A DNA stretch of 64,000 bases from Durusdinium trenchii (taxonomy: Eukaryota; Sar; Dinophyceae; Suessiales; Symbiodiniaceae). This document shows, one piece after another, positions 13,407-25,600 of this stretch (its first letter is position 1; every line of letters begins with the position of its first letter). The stretch is taken from NCBI GenBank assembly GCA_963970005.1, contig CAXAMN010026683.1, positions 520,452 to 584,451 on the forward strand. The letters are read 5' to 3'. Below the pieces are notes generated by a model that ran no database searches, was not told the DNA's origin, and worked only from the letters and a program-made list of their open reading frames with translations. A program made the translations under genes and the position numbers.

Positions 13407-16400
13407 CCGCTGTCGCTCGAGCCGGGCTCACGGCGAAGCGGCTAACCTCACTAACATGGAAGGGAAGACTTGCCTTTGAGAAGACGAGGTTCCAAGAAAA
13501 ACAGAGTGGTTTTCGCTTCCATGTGATGTCTTCCTCATAGTGTATTCTTTAGAGTGTTGAAACACCTCATCAGCATCCACACCAGATCAATGAAGTCTGG
13601 AGAGACCTTCTGCTGTCTAAAGTAACATGAAATGCGTCAACTGAGGCTTCTTCACCCAGGATTCGTTCACAGTTTTGGAAACTGAGTCATCTTCTTGGAG
13701 GGGTTGAGGTCCAAAAACTAGTAGGAGCTGGAGCTGAAAACATCTGGCATCATTGGCAGGTAAGCTGTGCCCTCTCTTCCCCAGCAGCATTCGGGCAATC
13801 ATCGGTGAGCAGCTGGGCAATGATGGACCATTACAACTTCGGACGGAGTGAGCCGGAAGGTCACCACGGTCAAAGAAATAGAACATTCCTTTTGTCCTGG
13901 CCTTCCAAGTGGCGGACAACCGCAACTTGCTAGAAAAAGGAGGACGCTGTTGGTCTCTTGCATGTTCTAGATGTTACATGACTGGCTGTGCATGTTTGAC
14001 ACACCCACAGGGCACACGTGATATTTTTCACCCAAGCAGGGAACTGCAGAGGTGTTGGTTCCGTTTAAACTCAAGAGCCTTGTTTTGTGGCAAAAAGATT
14101 GCATATTCATACTTACATATACTATACCAATTAATAACCAGCCTTATGTGATCCAGGGTCGGGACATGGGATGCTTGCGTTCTCATGGGCTGGGAATGTG
14201 TCAAGACACCTATCGCTTAAACCACGTCAAGCCAGCAATCCCACCTTTTTTGCGTGAGTTGCTATCATAGGCTTCCTGAGAGATTCACAGGCAGTCCTTC
14301 ACAAGGATCACTTTGTCACAGCATGTGGTCCTACATCCCTTGTTTTCTGGATGTGTGTTAACCCATATGCGTCACTGGCAACTGGAACCCAACAAGCCCC
14401 ACTCGTACTGTGAATGGTGACATGACCAGTCGCTGTCCGCGCTGTCTCTGCCAGATTCGTGGCACAGCACTACTGCATTGGAAACCCAAGCCCATCTTGA
14501 TACCCCGAAACACCCGCCTGACCAACGAAACCGACCATAGTGCTACTAAGTTCACCTCAGCTCAGGAACAGCGTGATTTCCTTACCGGGAGGCAAAGGCC
14601 ACAGCAACTCGCCCCTGAATTGCTTGGGAGCAGGGTGGCTTGCAGCCGTGCTTTTCCGGACATGAGGAATGGGTGATCTTGATTGCTGGGAGCTCCGTGC
14701 TTTTGGCGCTCTTTCCTGTGGGTTGGTCCACGGCAGTTCACACCCAAAGCGGATGGGACACAGACAAGTTTACCTAATCTTTGTGGTTCGTTGTCTCGTG
14801 ACATACCCACACAACTGTTCCTGTTTGCATTTTTGTTCTTGCACACGAGTGCACTTCTCCAGGCACCCAGTGGGTACGCTTGAAATAGGACCCTACTAAA
14901 ACCACAAGCTCCTTAGAAGTCAAAAGAGAGGTAACTTGCTCCTTTATCAACGACACCCGCGCCGTCGGCCGAGCAGAACGCAGGCCACGTAGGCCCAGGC
15001 GTGAACGGACGGCAGAACTGAGGCAAGCACAAGCGGCTTCGCGGCAAGCTGCTGCGATGCTTAGGGCCGCAGTATGTGCTTTCCTTGGCCAAAGAGATGG
15101 AGAGCTACATCCGCGCCACCCTTGAGGTGCCCGGATTTGCCCCAACCATTTGACCTTTTCTTTTTGGACGAAAAGGCGAAGTCTCGCTTTGGCGGTTTTG
15201 GGGTTCCGAGTAAGACGAAGAGAGGTATACGAGGAACACCTGAGGAGGTCGGAACGAGAGGCACGGCACGAGTCAGCTGGCGAGTCGGCTGACGAGTGAT
15301 GATCTGGTCCTAGTCTTGGTATGTCTTGGTGTTTTTGGATGAGACATCGGGTTGGTGGCGGAGATGGGCATCCATTCGGAATTGGTTGAGGCTGAACAAG
15401 TGGAGATGGAGTGCGATCTGGGCAGGTTGAGCAGCTGATCCTGTTCAACATGTTTGGTTGCTTGCCAACTTAGATCTAAGCTTAACTCCATGGCTGCACT
15501 TGGAGTCAAAGAGGAGGACGCGAACTCTTCTATGAGGTGCAGAATGAGAAGTTATGGATGCTTCCAAGATTCCTCTGAGTCATAGAACTTATGCTGCTAA
15601 CCAGTGAGCTAGACAGGCACACCCAAAAACCCGAAAAACAAGGACCACATGCCACTCACCTGACGGCGGCGAATTGGCGCCCAATTCTGGGCGCTCGTTC
15701 GCCCGGTAGCGCAGCTCCCAGTTCGCTTTTCAGACCAACCCAGTTCGGGTTCAGGACCAACGGGTGTTTCCGTGGCGCGTTTTCGGTGGCGCGGAAACGC
15801 GTTTCTCAGGACTTGGCGGAGGAGACCAGCACGAAAGGTTTTGGGACCTTTGAGCCTGCAGCAGGGCACTTGGCACAGAAGATCTCCATCCTGCCGATTT
15901 TGGCCGGCTTGGAGGACCGTTTTGGACGCTTCTGTCTTGGCGCGGACGGTGCTGCGCGGGGCTGTGGGGGGGTTCTGAGGCTTTTGGAAGAACATGGCCA
16001 TGAAGCAGTGAATATAGGAATGCCGGAGTGCAAAGGGAACGTCACGTTTCAGAATAATAGCGAAACAATTCTACTTCAGACGGGATGGGAGCAGGAAAGA
16101 GAGACTCATTCAGAATGGCCCTTTCTAGGCCTTATACCTACCCAGGAAAAGATGGACAAGTGGACCGGGCCACTGGGTTGACTGAGTTGTTTGGCAGGAG
16201 GATCAGCAGAGACGCTTCGAGTCCTTGCTCGAAGTCACCATGGCCGGCATGCTGGCTGCGCCGGTGAATCTTGGGGTTTGGTCAGCCCATGGACGCGCCT
16301 TGCGAGCGCGCAAGGAGCGTCGAGTGAGGAAGGAGGTGGAGGTGGGACACTGGAACTTAAGGCGCTTGAGGTTGAGGAGGATCATTGTAGCATAGAACCT

Positions 16401-16502
16401 GAAAGCAAATCGCAAGTCATGAGGTTTCATGTTCTATCTTGATCGGGCATACACACAGGTTGTGGAGATGATTTGTGCTGCCTCATCAAATGAAGAGAAG
16501 GT
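13407..16502. other. No convincing gene
   Basis: A possible short exon near 15055-15150 (YVLSLAKEMESYIRATLEVP) is the only protein-like stretch. No family recognised. Confidence 0.5.
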
Positions 16503-17066
16503 ATGTACGTAGGATCGAGGAGTGAACGGCCTTGTTCTCAACTCCGCAAGCTTGGTAGCAATCACCATATATGTGATACATGTCAATTGCTACAAATAGA
16601 TAAACGATGGGCAGCGCCTGGATCCAAAGAGGATTGGATACGTGTTTTTTTTCCAGGCTCGCCAGTGAACGTCTCTTTTCAGCATCTGTGTGAGGCAGAC
16701 CTGCACGGTACTTCACCTCAGACCTTCCGGTCCGAAGCTTTTCTGGCCCGAACTTGGCACATCAGGATGCGGGTGGAACAGCGGAACGTCGGGCTTTTTG
16801 ATGCTCGACATCGGAATCCTGATGTTTGGCTGAGACTTGGAGAGACCATCCAGGCTTCCCTGCAATGTTCCAAGGTTGAAGGTAGCCTGAGTGTCATGGT
16901 GCGCCATGGCAGGACTCAATGCACCCTGCTGCAGGTGACTTTTGATCACAGCAAGATGAATGGATATCAGCTCAATCAACTTCTTGCAGAGAAGCAACAA
17001 GAGCTTGTGGATTTTGTCAAGCAGCGGAAGGTGCAGTATTGGCAGCCAGATTCCCGCGTATTCTAG
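16503..17066 (+). CDS. Unrecognised ORF, possible retrocopy or large exon
   Basis: A 187-residue ORF. The first 55 residues look random. From about residue 56 the sequence has balanced, protein-like composition (FQHLCEADLHGTSPQTF, MRVEQRNVGLFDARHRNPD, DHSKMNGYQLNQLLAEKQQE) and ends KVQYWQPDSRVF. I do not recognise a family. It may be the 3' end of a gene whose upstream part lies before a splice acceptor near 16650 (TTTTTTTTCCAGG at 16645-16657), which would explain the poor N-terminus. The antisense frame is also open over part of it, so the strand is not certain. Confidence 0.33.
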   Translation: MYVGSRSERPCSQLRKLGSNHHICDTCQLLQIDKRWAAPGSKEDWIRVFFPGSPVNVSFQHLCEADLHGTSPQTFRSEAFLARTWHIRMRVEQRNVGLFDARHRNPDVWLRLGETIQASLQCSKVEGSLSVMVRHGRTQCTLLQVTFDHSKMNGYQLNQLLAEKQQELVDFVKQRKVQYWQPDSRVF

Positions 17067-17243
17067 GGTTGCATCAGACCATTTTCTGTGTTTATAAAGT
17101 AAACCCCTTTGTGAATCCCCTCAAAGAGTGAAACTATAGGCTGCTAGGCTGCAGAGAAAGATCGGATCCTGTGATCTCAGATCAAACATCTGAGGTGTTG
17201 CTTTGGCGAAAATCATCGACCCTCTTCCAGTCTAGTCGGAGCT

Positions 17244-17867
17244 TTGAGATGCTGCACCACGCAAGTCTTGAAGAGATCCTGGGGGGTGGAGCTACTTGAA
17301 GGTGAGCTGGTCATGCCCACACGGGAGATCTATAGGCACATCTATGACCTCTTTGCAAGGACTTTTACCATTTTCATTGACCTGAGCCACCTCTTTGATG
17401 GTCAAGCCTGCATGCTTCGCTTCTCCATGAGTTATGATCGAGATTTTGCTGAGCAGTGGGAAGAGATCAAAGAGTTGAAAAACAACGCCAATGACATCGT
17501 GGTGCGTGACTGGAGGAAACATGTGCAGCCAGGCGAATGCTGGGCCACTGTTTTGCCCCAGGCTTGCTCCAGCTTCTTCACCATCTACGGACATGCTCCG
17601 AGCTTTGCTCAGCCATCATGGCCTCGGATGACCAAAAGTCATCGAACGGAGCGGGGGTGTCTGACGGGAGTGGGGGTGTCGATCTCAGCTGATCGAAGTC
17701 ATTGCTTGGTCAGCCTCATCCCATCAGCATCGGCTTCGGCTTCTCCAGAGGACCTTCCATTTCAAGAGCGGCTGCGGAGCTTCAAGGCAGCTTTGGGCCT
17801 AGGAGCGTCACCGCTTCATGTGCCTTGTGAGGTTGCTGCAAAAAACAGCAGGAACCTGCGGCTTTGA
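17244..17867 (+). CDS. Unrecognised ORF following the 16503 ORF
   Basis: A 207-residue ORF. About residues 17-130 look coding: MPTREIYRHIYDLFARTFTI, SYDRDFAEQWEEIKELKNN and VVRDWRKHVQPGECWATVL. The C-terminal third (from the SHRTERGCLTG stretch) is Ser/Ala-rich and less convincing. No family or motif is recognised. It lies 178 bases after the preceding ORF on the same strand and may be another exon of the same gene, with the intervening bases as an intron, but I see no clear splice pair. Confidence 0.3.
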   Translation: MRCCTTQVLKRSWGVELLEGELVMPTREIYRHIYDLFARTFTIFIDLSHLFDGQACMLRFSMSYDRDFAEQWEEIKELKNNANDIVVRDWRKHVQPGECWATVLPQACSSFFTIYGHAPSFAQPSWPRMTKSHRTERGCLTGVGVSISADRSHCLVSLIPSASASASPEDLPFQERLRSFKAALGLGASPLHVPCEVAAKNSRNLRL

Positions 17868-18388
17868 AGTGCGGTCGGGGACTGTTTGCGGCGAACATAT
17901 CCTGAAGGAAGCTTACCACCTTCCACCTGTATAATATCAATCTAACAAGATGCGAGCAGATCTTGGCAATGCTAAGGGCATTGGGCACCGATTTTTTTTT
18001 TGACAAGTGCAACAAACGCTGGCTTGTCATTTTGATCAATTTTCAGTTCTCAGCGCAAAACTCTTTAGATGGGTGGGGATCAAGAGCAATCCAGCAAGCT
18101 CCCACCGTGTTAGGTGAGCATCCCCCAGTAGACCAGTCAGTTCTTGGTGTCTTTCCATCGATCCCCAGCCTGATCCATCGTCCAAATTCTTTAAAGCCTG
18201 CCTCGATACGTGGCATTGGACGTCGGATGTCTCATGACGAAACCCGCGCTGTGACGATCCATCGTCCAAAAGGTCCCACCGGGCCGGGCAGACTCTGCGG
18301 TCGAACCCCCCGAGGGCTTCGCCTCGCCTCTCGCCTCGCCTCGTCCGATCAGGGGATATTTGGGGGGGGGGAAGGATCTGTTCCGCAG

Positions 18389-18699
18389 GAGATTAGCACC
18401 ATGATCGCCCAGTTGATGGCCTCCCCCAAGCTGGACGGTCAAAACATCGTGGCTGAGTTGATGAAAGATTCCGACGACGGCGAGGCCTGGGGGGTGGGCC
18501 GGAGTGGTGCTTGCCTCGTCCAACAGCGCGGAGGATTGGCAGGGGGTTCAGTGGAGCTGCGCGATCTCAACTCGCCCGACCTAGCTGGTGAATTCGTTTG
18601 TTTCCCGAATGGAGCGAGTCAGGCCTTTTCCAAAGAAGAGATCTCCGACACCGTGGTGACGCTGCTCTTCGCGGGCAAGATCACCACCGCGGAGCGAGC
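18389..18699 (+). CDS. Cytochrome P450, partial (I-helix region, two exons)
   Basis: Two short coding blocks join into a P450 I-helix region. Block one (18389-18484) follows an acceptor-like CCGCAG and encodes EISTMIAQLMASPKLDGQNI, then VAELMKDSDDGE. Block two starts at 18623 and encodes AFSKEEISDTVVTLLFAG, then KITTA. The family pattern is (S/T)-x-E-E-I-x-D, then LLFAG-x-(D/E)-T-T. Here Ile stands where the conserved acidic residue should be (AGKITT), which would disturb oxygen activation if real. I could not find the downstream ExxR or heme-binding FxxGxRxCxG blocks, so the gene is partial, has long introns, or has decayed. P450s are membrane-bound monooxygenases; the substrate cannot be told. 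Confidence 0.55.
18485..18622 (+). other. Putative GC-AG intron bounded by AGGCCT direct repeats
   Basis: A 138-base insert between the P450 blocks. The hexamer AGGCCT sits at both boundaries (18483-18488 and 18621-18626). Cutting after AG gives a GC donor and an AG acceptor and keeps the frame. Dinoflagellate introns are known for non-GT donors and boundary direct repeats. Confidence 0.5.
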
Positions 18700-20589
18700 G
18701 TGCAGCTGTATGCATGGATATCCAAGGTTTTGCCATCGGATCGTCCTGGGTATGAACACATATATATATATATACCAAACCCAACAGTTCAGTATGGTGC
18801 TGTATGGGTTAAGCGGTTATATAAGCCAAACGGTTTTTGATCTGTCGATGCCTGTGAAGCTCTTAGTCTTAGACACCATCCAAGGCATCAACGGTTAGAG
18901 TGAACCATTATGCAGGGTACGAGCCAAACTGAAAAACCACGCAGGCTGAATGGGAGAGATTCTTTTCAATCTTCAACGTTCCAAAAAATTCCAGAAACCA
19001 AGGATGGCGACGAACAAAATCCTCCAGAAACCAACATGAAAACGGATTGTCCGAAGAGGTTCACAGGGCACTGTCCTCGATGCTGGCTCTTGTAGAGCCG
19101 AGTAGAGGACGCCTTGCCGTTTCTCCTGGTGCAGCTGGCCGAGCACAGGTGGCTGCCGGAGCGGCGCACTGCTGGTGGGACGTCATGAGGGTTTTGTTGA
19201 GAAAACAGCAGGCCCCCTTTGAGGGGTCCTGAAGCGGGGTCCTTGATCAAGAATGTGGCAACCAGAGGCGAGACGATCGACTCCCCGATAGCAGCAGAAG
19301 TTGCAGGCCGAAAGAAAGCCGTCGAAAGCAGACGATGATGAGACCTGAGTTGCTCCGACGGAGCCGGACTCACTAGTTTAGTGGACTTGTTCTGGTTGAG
19401 TCCAAGAATTGCTTGCTTTTGGGTGAACATTCTACCCCTACCTGCCCAGTAACAGTGAAAAACGATGGATTTGCTCACTGGGGAGTTGGTGGGCGGGTGA
19501 ACATCATCTTTTGAAGACAGACCACAGCGCTTGCACATCCGACCGACCACCAGGGAATGCATCCCACAACTGGCCAGCGAGCCCTTGGAAGTCTCCAATA
19601 TTGTCGCTCGAAAGCTCGTTTGGCGTCGTTGGACCCCGCAACAAGGGACACACAGTACCAATAGTACATAGTGATCCCAAAGAGATAGAAGCGGTTTCCA
19701 ATCCATTTTTAGTGGGGATCTACTTTTCCATCTATTTGGGGTGTGTATAGAGGTTGGAGAGATGGAGGACCCGCAGGTGTGGGTAGAACATGCGGACCTT
19801 TTCGAAGGTAAGGGTGGAAAGAAAGAATCAAGTTTGATTGGGTTTTGTCCTTGCTTGGTTTGGTTTGTTCATAACCTCACCTGCAGTCGTATTAAACGAT
19901 ATTAAACGTCACAGAACGGCAGCTGTCACCTGCACCCTGAAGTCTCATATACAGAAGGAACGTCAGAATCTGAAGGAGGTCAAGAAACACAGGATCCTGC
20001 AAAGCTTCTAACCTGGACCCCCGTACCCTGTAGCCAGACCGGAAAAAAAGGCAGCTAGGAACAGACGTTGTTTTTCGTCCGGTCCTGTCTGGTCGATCCC
20101 ATCGCAAGTTGCGGAGGTCGGTCGGTGGACCTCGCCTCGGCTCGGCTCCACCTGAGGAGGGCGACTCGGTGGCGCTGCGCGTGGTGCGCGAGGCGCTGCG
20201 GCTGAAGCCGCCGGCGGGGGCCTTTCGAAGGGTGAATTGGCACTCGGAGATGGACCTTGGAGAGTGACCTGGAAGTGATGAGTGACTCGGGATGACCTGG
20301 GTGTGGATTGGAGTGGGGTACGGTATGATGTGTTGAGAGACTCCTGCGTTCTTTTGATGGATGATTTTACTGCTGGGTCCACCTCCAAGTGGGCGGTTAT
20401 AGAATCATTGTCCAATCTCTATTCTTGGGATGATTAAAAACTAAGAATCGTGGTTTTGCAATCTCATGTGACCGCATGATTTTTGATCTAGTGGGTTGAA
20501 GCCAACAAGAAGAGATGCTGCCCAGAAAGATGTGGAACAGCCGCCCCATCCGAACACCTTCGACCGACTTCGTTTTTGCGCAGTCAGAT
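18700..20589. other. No convincing gene
   Basis: Holds the AT run at 18758-18774. I looked for the remaining P450 motifs here and did not find them. Confidence 0.5.
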
Positions 20590-20790
20590 CATTCCAGATC
20601 CACCTCTATCCAGCTTTCGCTGAGGTATGGCGTGGTGCCCAAGGGTTGTCCCATGGCCATCTACCTCTCTCTGCCGATGATAGAGATGGGGCCATGGGCG
20701 CCCGATCGCTGGCGCACAGAGGACGTGCGGAGTAAGTTTCTGGCCTTCGGCGGAGCACAGCCGCACGAGTGTCGCGTGGCGAGTGAGTGG
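20590..20790 (+). pseudogene. Possible AMP-binding (acyl/acetyl-CoA synthetase-like) fragment
   Basis: In the frame of the ORF beginning at 20515 the peptide LRYGVVPKGCPMAIYLSLPM is followed by IEMGPWAPDRW. The first part resembles the G-V-x-x-G-D-x-V-A-I-Y-L-P block early in AMP-binding synthetases, although Asp is replaced by Cys-Pro and the proline follows an extra residue. No adenylate-binding motif is seen. The following DVRSKFLAFGGAQPHECRVA has no counterpart that I recognise. This is a weak resemblance. Confidence 0.2.
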
Positions 20791-20864
20791 TGGGTTCAGT
20801 GGTGGGGTGGAGAGAGGGGGAGAGCGAAGAAGGAAGGTTGGTTCTTGAAAGGTGAGGATTGGAG

Positions 20865-21540
20865 TCACTTTCTGTCTACGGTCGTCTCCAACAGGTCCTC
20901 AAAGGGTACCGGGTAGCTGTCCGGGTCACACCTCTGGTTCGGAACACCATCGATGCTGCCAGCTGAGAGTCTCTCAACCGCAAGGAAGGCATCCAGAGAA
21001 TTGCACTGGCTGGCGGCTGTGCTGTATTTCTTTGATTGATTGATCTGGAGCTCAATCACCTCCACTTGAACTTTTCTCTCCGCACTTGTTCTGTAAAAGC
21101 TTGGGCGGTGGCGCTGTGAACGCCCAAAACGAAACTCTCTCCGATTGGCTGCGATGTTGAGGTATTGGAAAGCACCTGGCCTTGCTGGAGCTCCAACTCT
21201 TCGTGAAGATCTTGTGCAACTGGCAAGCACGCTTTTCGTGTGCTTTTGAGTGACTCCCTCTTGTCATGGGATATATACCATTTTTTCCCGGCTTGACCCT
21301 TTTTGGAGCCGCAAAGGCATCGAAGCCAAGGCAAAGATTACGACTTCAAAGTCTTAGACACCGGAACCGTCGTCAAGCCCTTTTCCTTGATCCTCGGCAG
21401 TACCTGCCGCAAGAGCTCTCACGGCCACCGGGGGGATACCTCGAGTTTGCCAACTTGTTTGGTTGTCGAGGATTTCATGGTCATCCGAACTCGGGTGCCA
21501 TCCATGATCATTTCCACGATCATTCCAGGCTCAAACTCTT
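20865..21540 (-). pseudogene. Decayed minus-strand gene of unknown family
   Basis: Read downward from 21540, protein-like segments appear in changing frames: EFEPGMIVEMIMDGTRVRMT, then EKGLTTVPVSKTLKS before a stop, then LHEELELQQGQVLSNTSTSQ with SFVLGVHSATAQAFTEQV, and after another frame change SLDAFLAVERLSAGSIDGV and DSYPVPFEDLLETTV. The chain of coding-like pieces on one strand, broken by stops and shifts and without clear splice sites, suggests an old retrocopy. No family recognised. Confidence 0.35.
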
Positions 21541-22449
21541 GATCAATACAAGCCCCGCCGGGCCTGCACAGGTTTTGCAATCCATGTCCGGGATTGTTTT
21601 GGGGGTGTTATTCATCAAAACATATATCAAAACTAAGAGTCTACATGAGGAGTCATGAGTCATGAGGTGTTTTATGACATGGAACGCCAGAAGACACGTA
21701 TACTGTAGACTGTAGACCCGCAGAGGTGTTCAATTTTCTTTCAAAGGAGGATGCACTTTCTTTCTGAAGAAACTTAGACTATGTGGCAATACCGTTAGCT
21801 GCTTCAGATGCGACCAGAAACATGAAATGCAATATATCGCGGTGCAATCCAAGACAACACCACAGCATACACATGCTCATATGAAACATTATGAAACATA
21901 TCTTCCCAAGGAGTTGTTGCTTTTCGTATCTTTTTGTCGTGTCAGAATCCGGCCGTACCTACTTGTAGTTGAGTTTGCTGACTTGACCATAATCGTGTGG
22001 GCTGTAGGGTCAAACAACCTGGGCAGACATGGGATGAAACAGACGGTCCATGTTTGTTTTTCCGGCCATCCTCTTGAACAGCTGTGCTTTTTTCTTGATT
22101 TGAGGAGCTACAAGGATGGCTTGCGGGTTGAGATCACTCGAAAGTGAGAGGGTTTTCAGGCGCAGGAAAAGGCAGAGCACCGGAGCACCGCCACTGCGCG
22201 AGTGGAGGCCGCACTCGCGTGTTGTTGGGCTCTGGGCTCTTAGTTTTTGGCCTTCTCCGATCGGTTTACAGTTCTAGGGATCTTCCAGTTGCAGCCCTCG
22301 TGGGCGCACTCCTTCGCGCCCAGCGTTTGGCTTTGCAGCGGCCGACGTCTGAGAAGGCGTCGGTCCGGGTCGGGTCCGGGGGTTGAGAAATGTTGAGAAT
22401 ACCTAACATGCAAGTGACAATTGTTGTCCAGTCCGCCCCTGGTAGCTGA

Positions 22450-22650
22450 TTGATCAATATAGGATCCCCTCAAATGGATCAAACCAAGCAAGGGACATCG
22501 GTGTTTGATGCAATCAACAGACTTGAGCCAGGGAAGCTCCTTAGCCGCGATCGCCGAACCAGTCGTGATGCTGGAAATGGTGAACTCATCAAAGATGCAA
22601 AAGAGAGTCTCCTTCGCCGTGAGATCATGAAGAAGTTTCTTTTTTTCCAC
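22450..22650 (-). CDS. Exon-like segment, minus strand
   Basis: Read downward: EKKKLLHDLTAKETLFCIFD, then EFTISSITTGSAIAAKEL and LKSVDCIKHRCPLLGLIHL. Composition is protein-like in this frame, but a + strand frame through the same bases is also open (22450-23085), so strand and reality are uncertain. No family recognised. Confidence 0.25.
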
Positions 22651-25600
22651 AGGATGGACAACTGTGGGGAAAGAAGAGATTCAACAACTGGAATGTACTT
22701 GACCGGGACAAGGCAGCGCCACACAGGTCTCGGATGTTTGCTGAGATTAGCAGGTTCATTCTTCATATCGTCAGAAACAGCCAAAGTGTCCATGATCCAG
22801 CATGTCCAACCTGACAATGTCACTGGTAACCACGTTGCGAAGGTGAATAGAGAATGCTCATCAATGCTCATCTTCGTGTTTTGTTGTCAGCTTGGATTCT
22901 TCGTCCGACGGTGGACCAAACCCACGCTCTCCGACCCGGACCGGAACAGGACCGGAACGAAGCATCCCTTGGACCAAAACCGAATGCCGGGGGTTTTCCC
23001 AGCGACCAATCGAACCTGTGACGGAGACCGACGCCTCGGAGACAGCGCGAACCGCGCGAACCGTGCGGAACCCGACATGTGGTAACCCGGCAGGTGGCGG
23101 GAGGATTGGGCAGGTTTGCTTTGGGAAGCCAGGATTGAATCATTGGATTGGCCAGGTGTGATGCCAGGTGTTCCAGAGTGTAGAACTGATCAGACACAAG
23201 ACGGCTCAACCGCACTGATCTGTGACTTAACTTGAGGGCCAGGCGTGTCTTTTGCGGCGTTTTCTGCGCCGTTCCAACCCCTTGGGGAACCGTGAGCCGT
23301 CCAGCAGACGACTCAGGAATGCCGACTTGGAGCTACCCCACCTGGAGTTCGAGATTCGCCGCTGGGCCGAGTCGTCCTTCGACGTCGAGACGTCGGCGGG
23401 CCACCGAATCAAGGCACCGGCCAGTTGGGCAAGTGGTTCTTCTGATCCGACACCTGAAGTGTCAAAACTACAAGATGTGTACCCAGACAGTACCCAGAAC
23501 ATACCCAGAACTTGTAGTCTACGTCTTTGCAAAGATGGTGCCCGCAGATTCTGTGAAAGATGTGTACCTCCAAAGTTCTTACTGTACACAGACAGTGAGA
23601 ATCTTTGCATGATCGTGCCCCATCGGCGGCCATACAGCGATCTTCCTCTCCAGCCTGGAAGAGGATCATCAAAGCCACTTCTTCCACCAGACATGTAGTA
23701 GGGAATCAGAGGAAAAGGAATGAAACTGAGCCTCCAGAGCTTTTCCCAACTCGACTCGCCGCCATTCCTGACAGCCACCTCCACTCGCCACGTCGACTCG
23801 CCAAGTCGCCGAGAACCGCACCGTTCGCTGCGACCGAGCTGCTGTGTCCGTCCGACCCCGTGGAGTTCGATGGGTCTGCAGCCACGGCTGCAGTCGGTCG
23901 GACGCCAGTCACAACCGAGCCGACTGAAAAGGCAAGGGGCCACAATAGGTGTGGAGCCTTTGTTGGGGGGAAGGTGGCAGCTTTTGTGTGAGGTCCCATT
24001 GCCAAGCGACAAATCGATACGCTCTACAACCATTTGGTCCAGGCGGTGGATGAGCCACTGGGTTCCAATTGAACTTCTTTCTGCACCGGCGAAAACGAAG
24101 GAACGCGACCTGGACACGCCAGAACGACATGAAGCGGGGAGAAGGTGCAAGTGATTGAAACGGGGCACTCACTCACTCTGGTGGTAGGTCCTGGTAGGTC
24201 TGGCAAGTGATCGAAGTATCAGGGCAGGTGATTCTTCGATCGTGGAAAGGATCGAAGGTCTCATGTTTAACCAGTGACATGTCGTGAGAGAACGAAGTGG
24301 GGAGCACCAGGAATGAAAACAGATCTTTTTTGTTCTCACGTGAGAAACACATCATTCTTCATTCCTGTTCTTTTTGAGCATCATCATCCATCTCCACCAC
24401 GTCAAATCAGGACCTCAACAGATTGGACTCAATTTTCGATAGAAGAAAGGGGGGGGGGAAGTTGGGGAGGTCCAGGGCCGGGCGATCTTCTCCGTAGTTG
24501 TATCGGTCCCCGGGACGGGTTCCAATACCAATACATGTTGAGTCGGGATCTTCTATTCAGTTGGGGGTCTATATATAGTCGGGATCTACTTTGAGGGAGT
24601 TCTTTGGCATTTCCTTCCCAACTCAATAGAGAAGAGAGGTTTTGTGGAGACGCGCCCAGCACTGAGGATTGAGATGCATGCGCAGGCTCTGGTGGAGGAT
24701 CAGTATACCAAGGAGCAGAGAACGTAGCGAGGGCCATGTGGTGGTTTATTTGGATCGCCTTTTTTGGTGGATATGGCAACACTTGACCACGGAGTGTGAA
24801 GACTTGGCAGGATATGGCAACACTACGAGTGAAGCCAGAGCCGTGTAGCTCTGAGACCTCAGGAACAGATTATTGCTGTAGTTCTACGGTTCAAGCAGAT
24901 CAATGACGCTAGCGGCTTAGGTCACAGCGAGCATGTCAAACAAACATGCACTCCCAAGTCAACTCACAGCTCGACCCGGGTCCGTCCGTCCTGGCCCTCT
25001 GGGTCCGATGGTCTTCCACTACTCCCCGACGTGGTTTTCAAAGTCCATAGGATCGTCTTCCAGGTCTATCCATGGACGCTACGAACGGGGCTCCTGGCAT
25101 CGCTACTAGGAGATCTAGGAGCAAGAAGCTACTAGGGGCTGTTTATCGTCCGTTTTTCACCCGGTCGGTCGATGGGCGATCGCTCGGACCGACCCTTTTC
25201 GAGCGAGGTTTCACCCTCGGTTTCCCGACCGGTGGATCGTGCGGTTTTGGTTTCAAGCATATTCAAATCATATCAGTGAATGACCATGAACATTTTAGAG
25301 TCTTGGAGGTGACTCTGAACTTTTCTGTTCATTTGTCTGTGGGGATAAGGCAAGGGTGATTGATGCGTGTTCTGACTCTTACAACTCTGATATACTCTGA
25401 TTGCAAAACGAGGAGCAAAGATGATCCAGTCAAAGCCTCTTGCTTTAAACAAGGACTGACTTTTCATCCATCTCTTAAACATTTCTGGTGTAATGCTTCT
25501 AAGTACTTTTCAAGGATTCACACAGCCTCCGGAAATGAACTGAAACTGTTTTCCAGAAACATCATCACCCACTGGCACGTGCCGGAAATGCCTTGACAAA

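Noticed and set aside
23227-24168. 313-codon ORF on the minus strand
   Set aside because: Arg/Ser-rich, no motif, and its + strand complement contains more protein-like segments; probably antisense to exons or chance.
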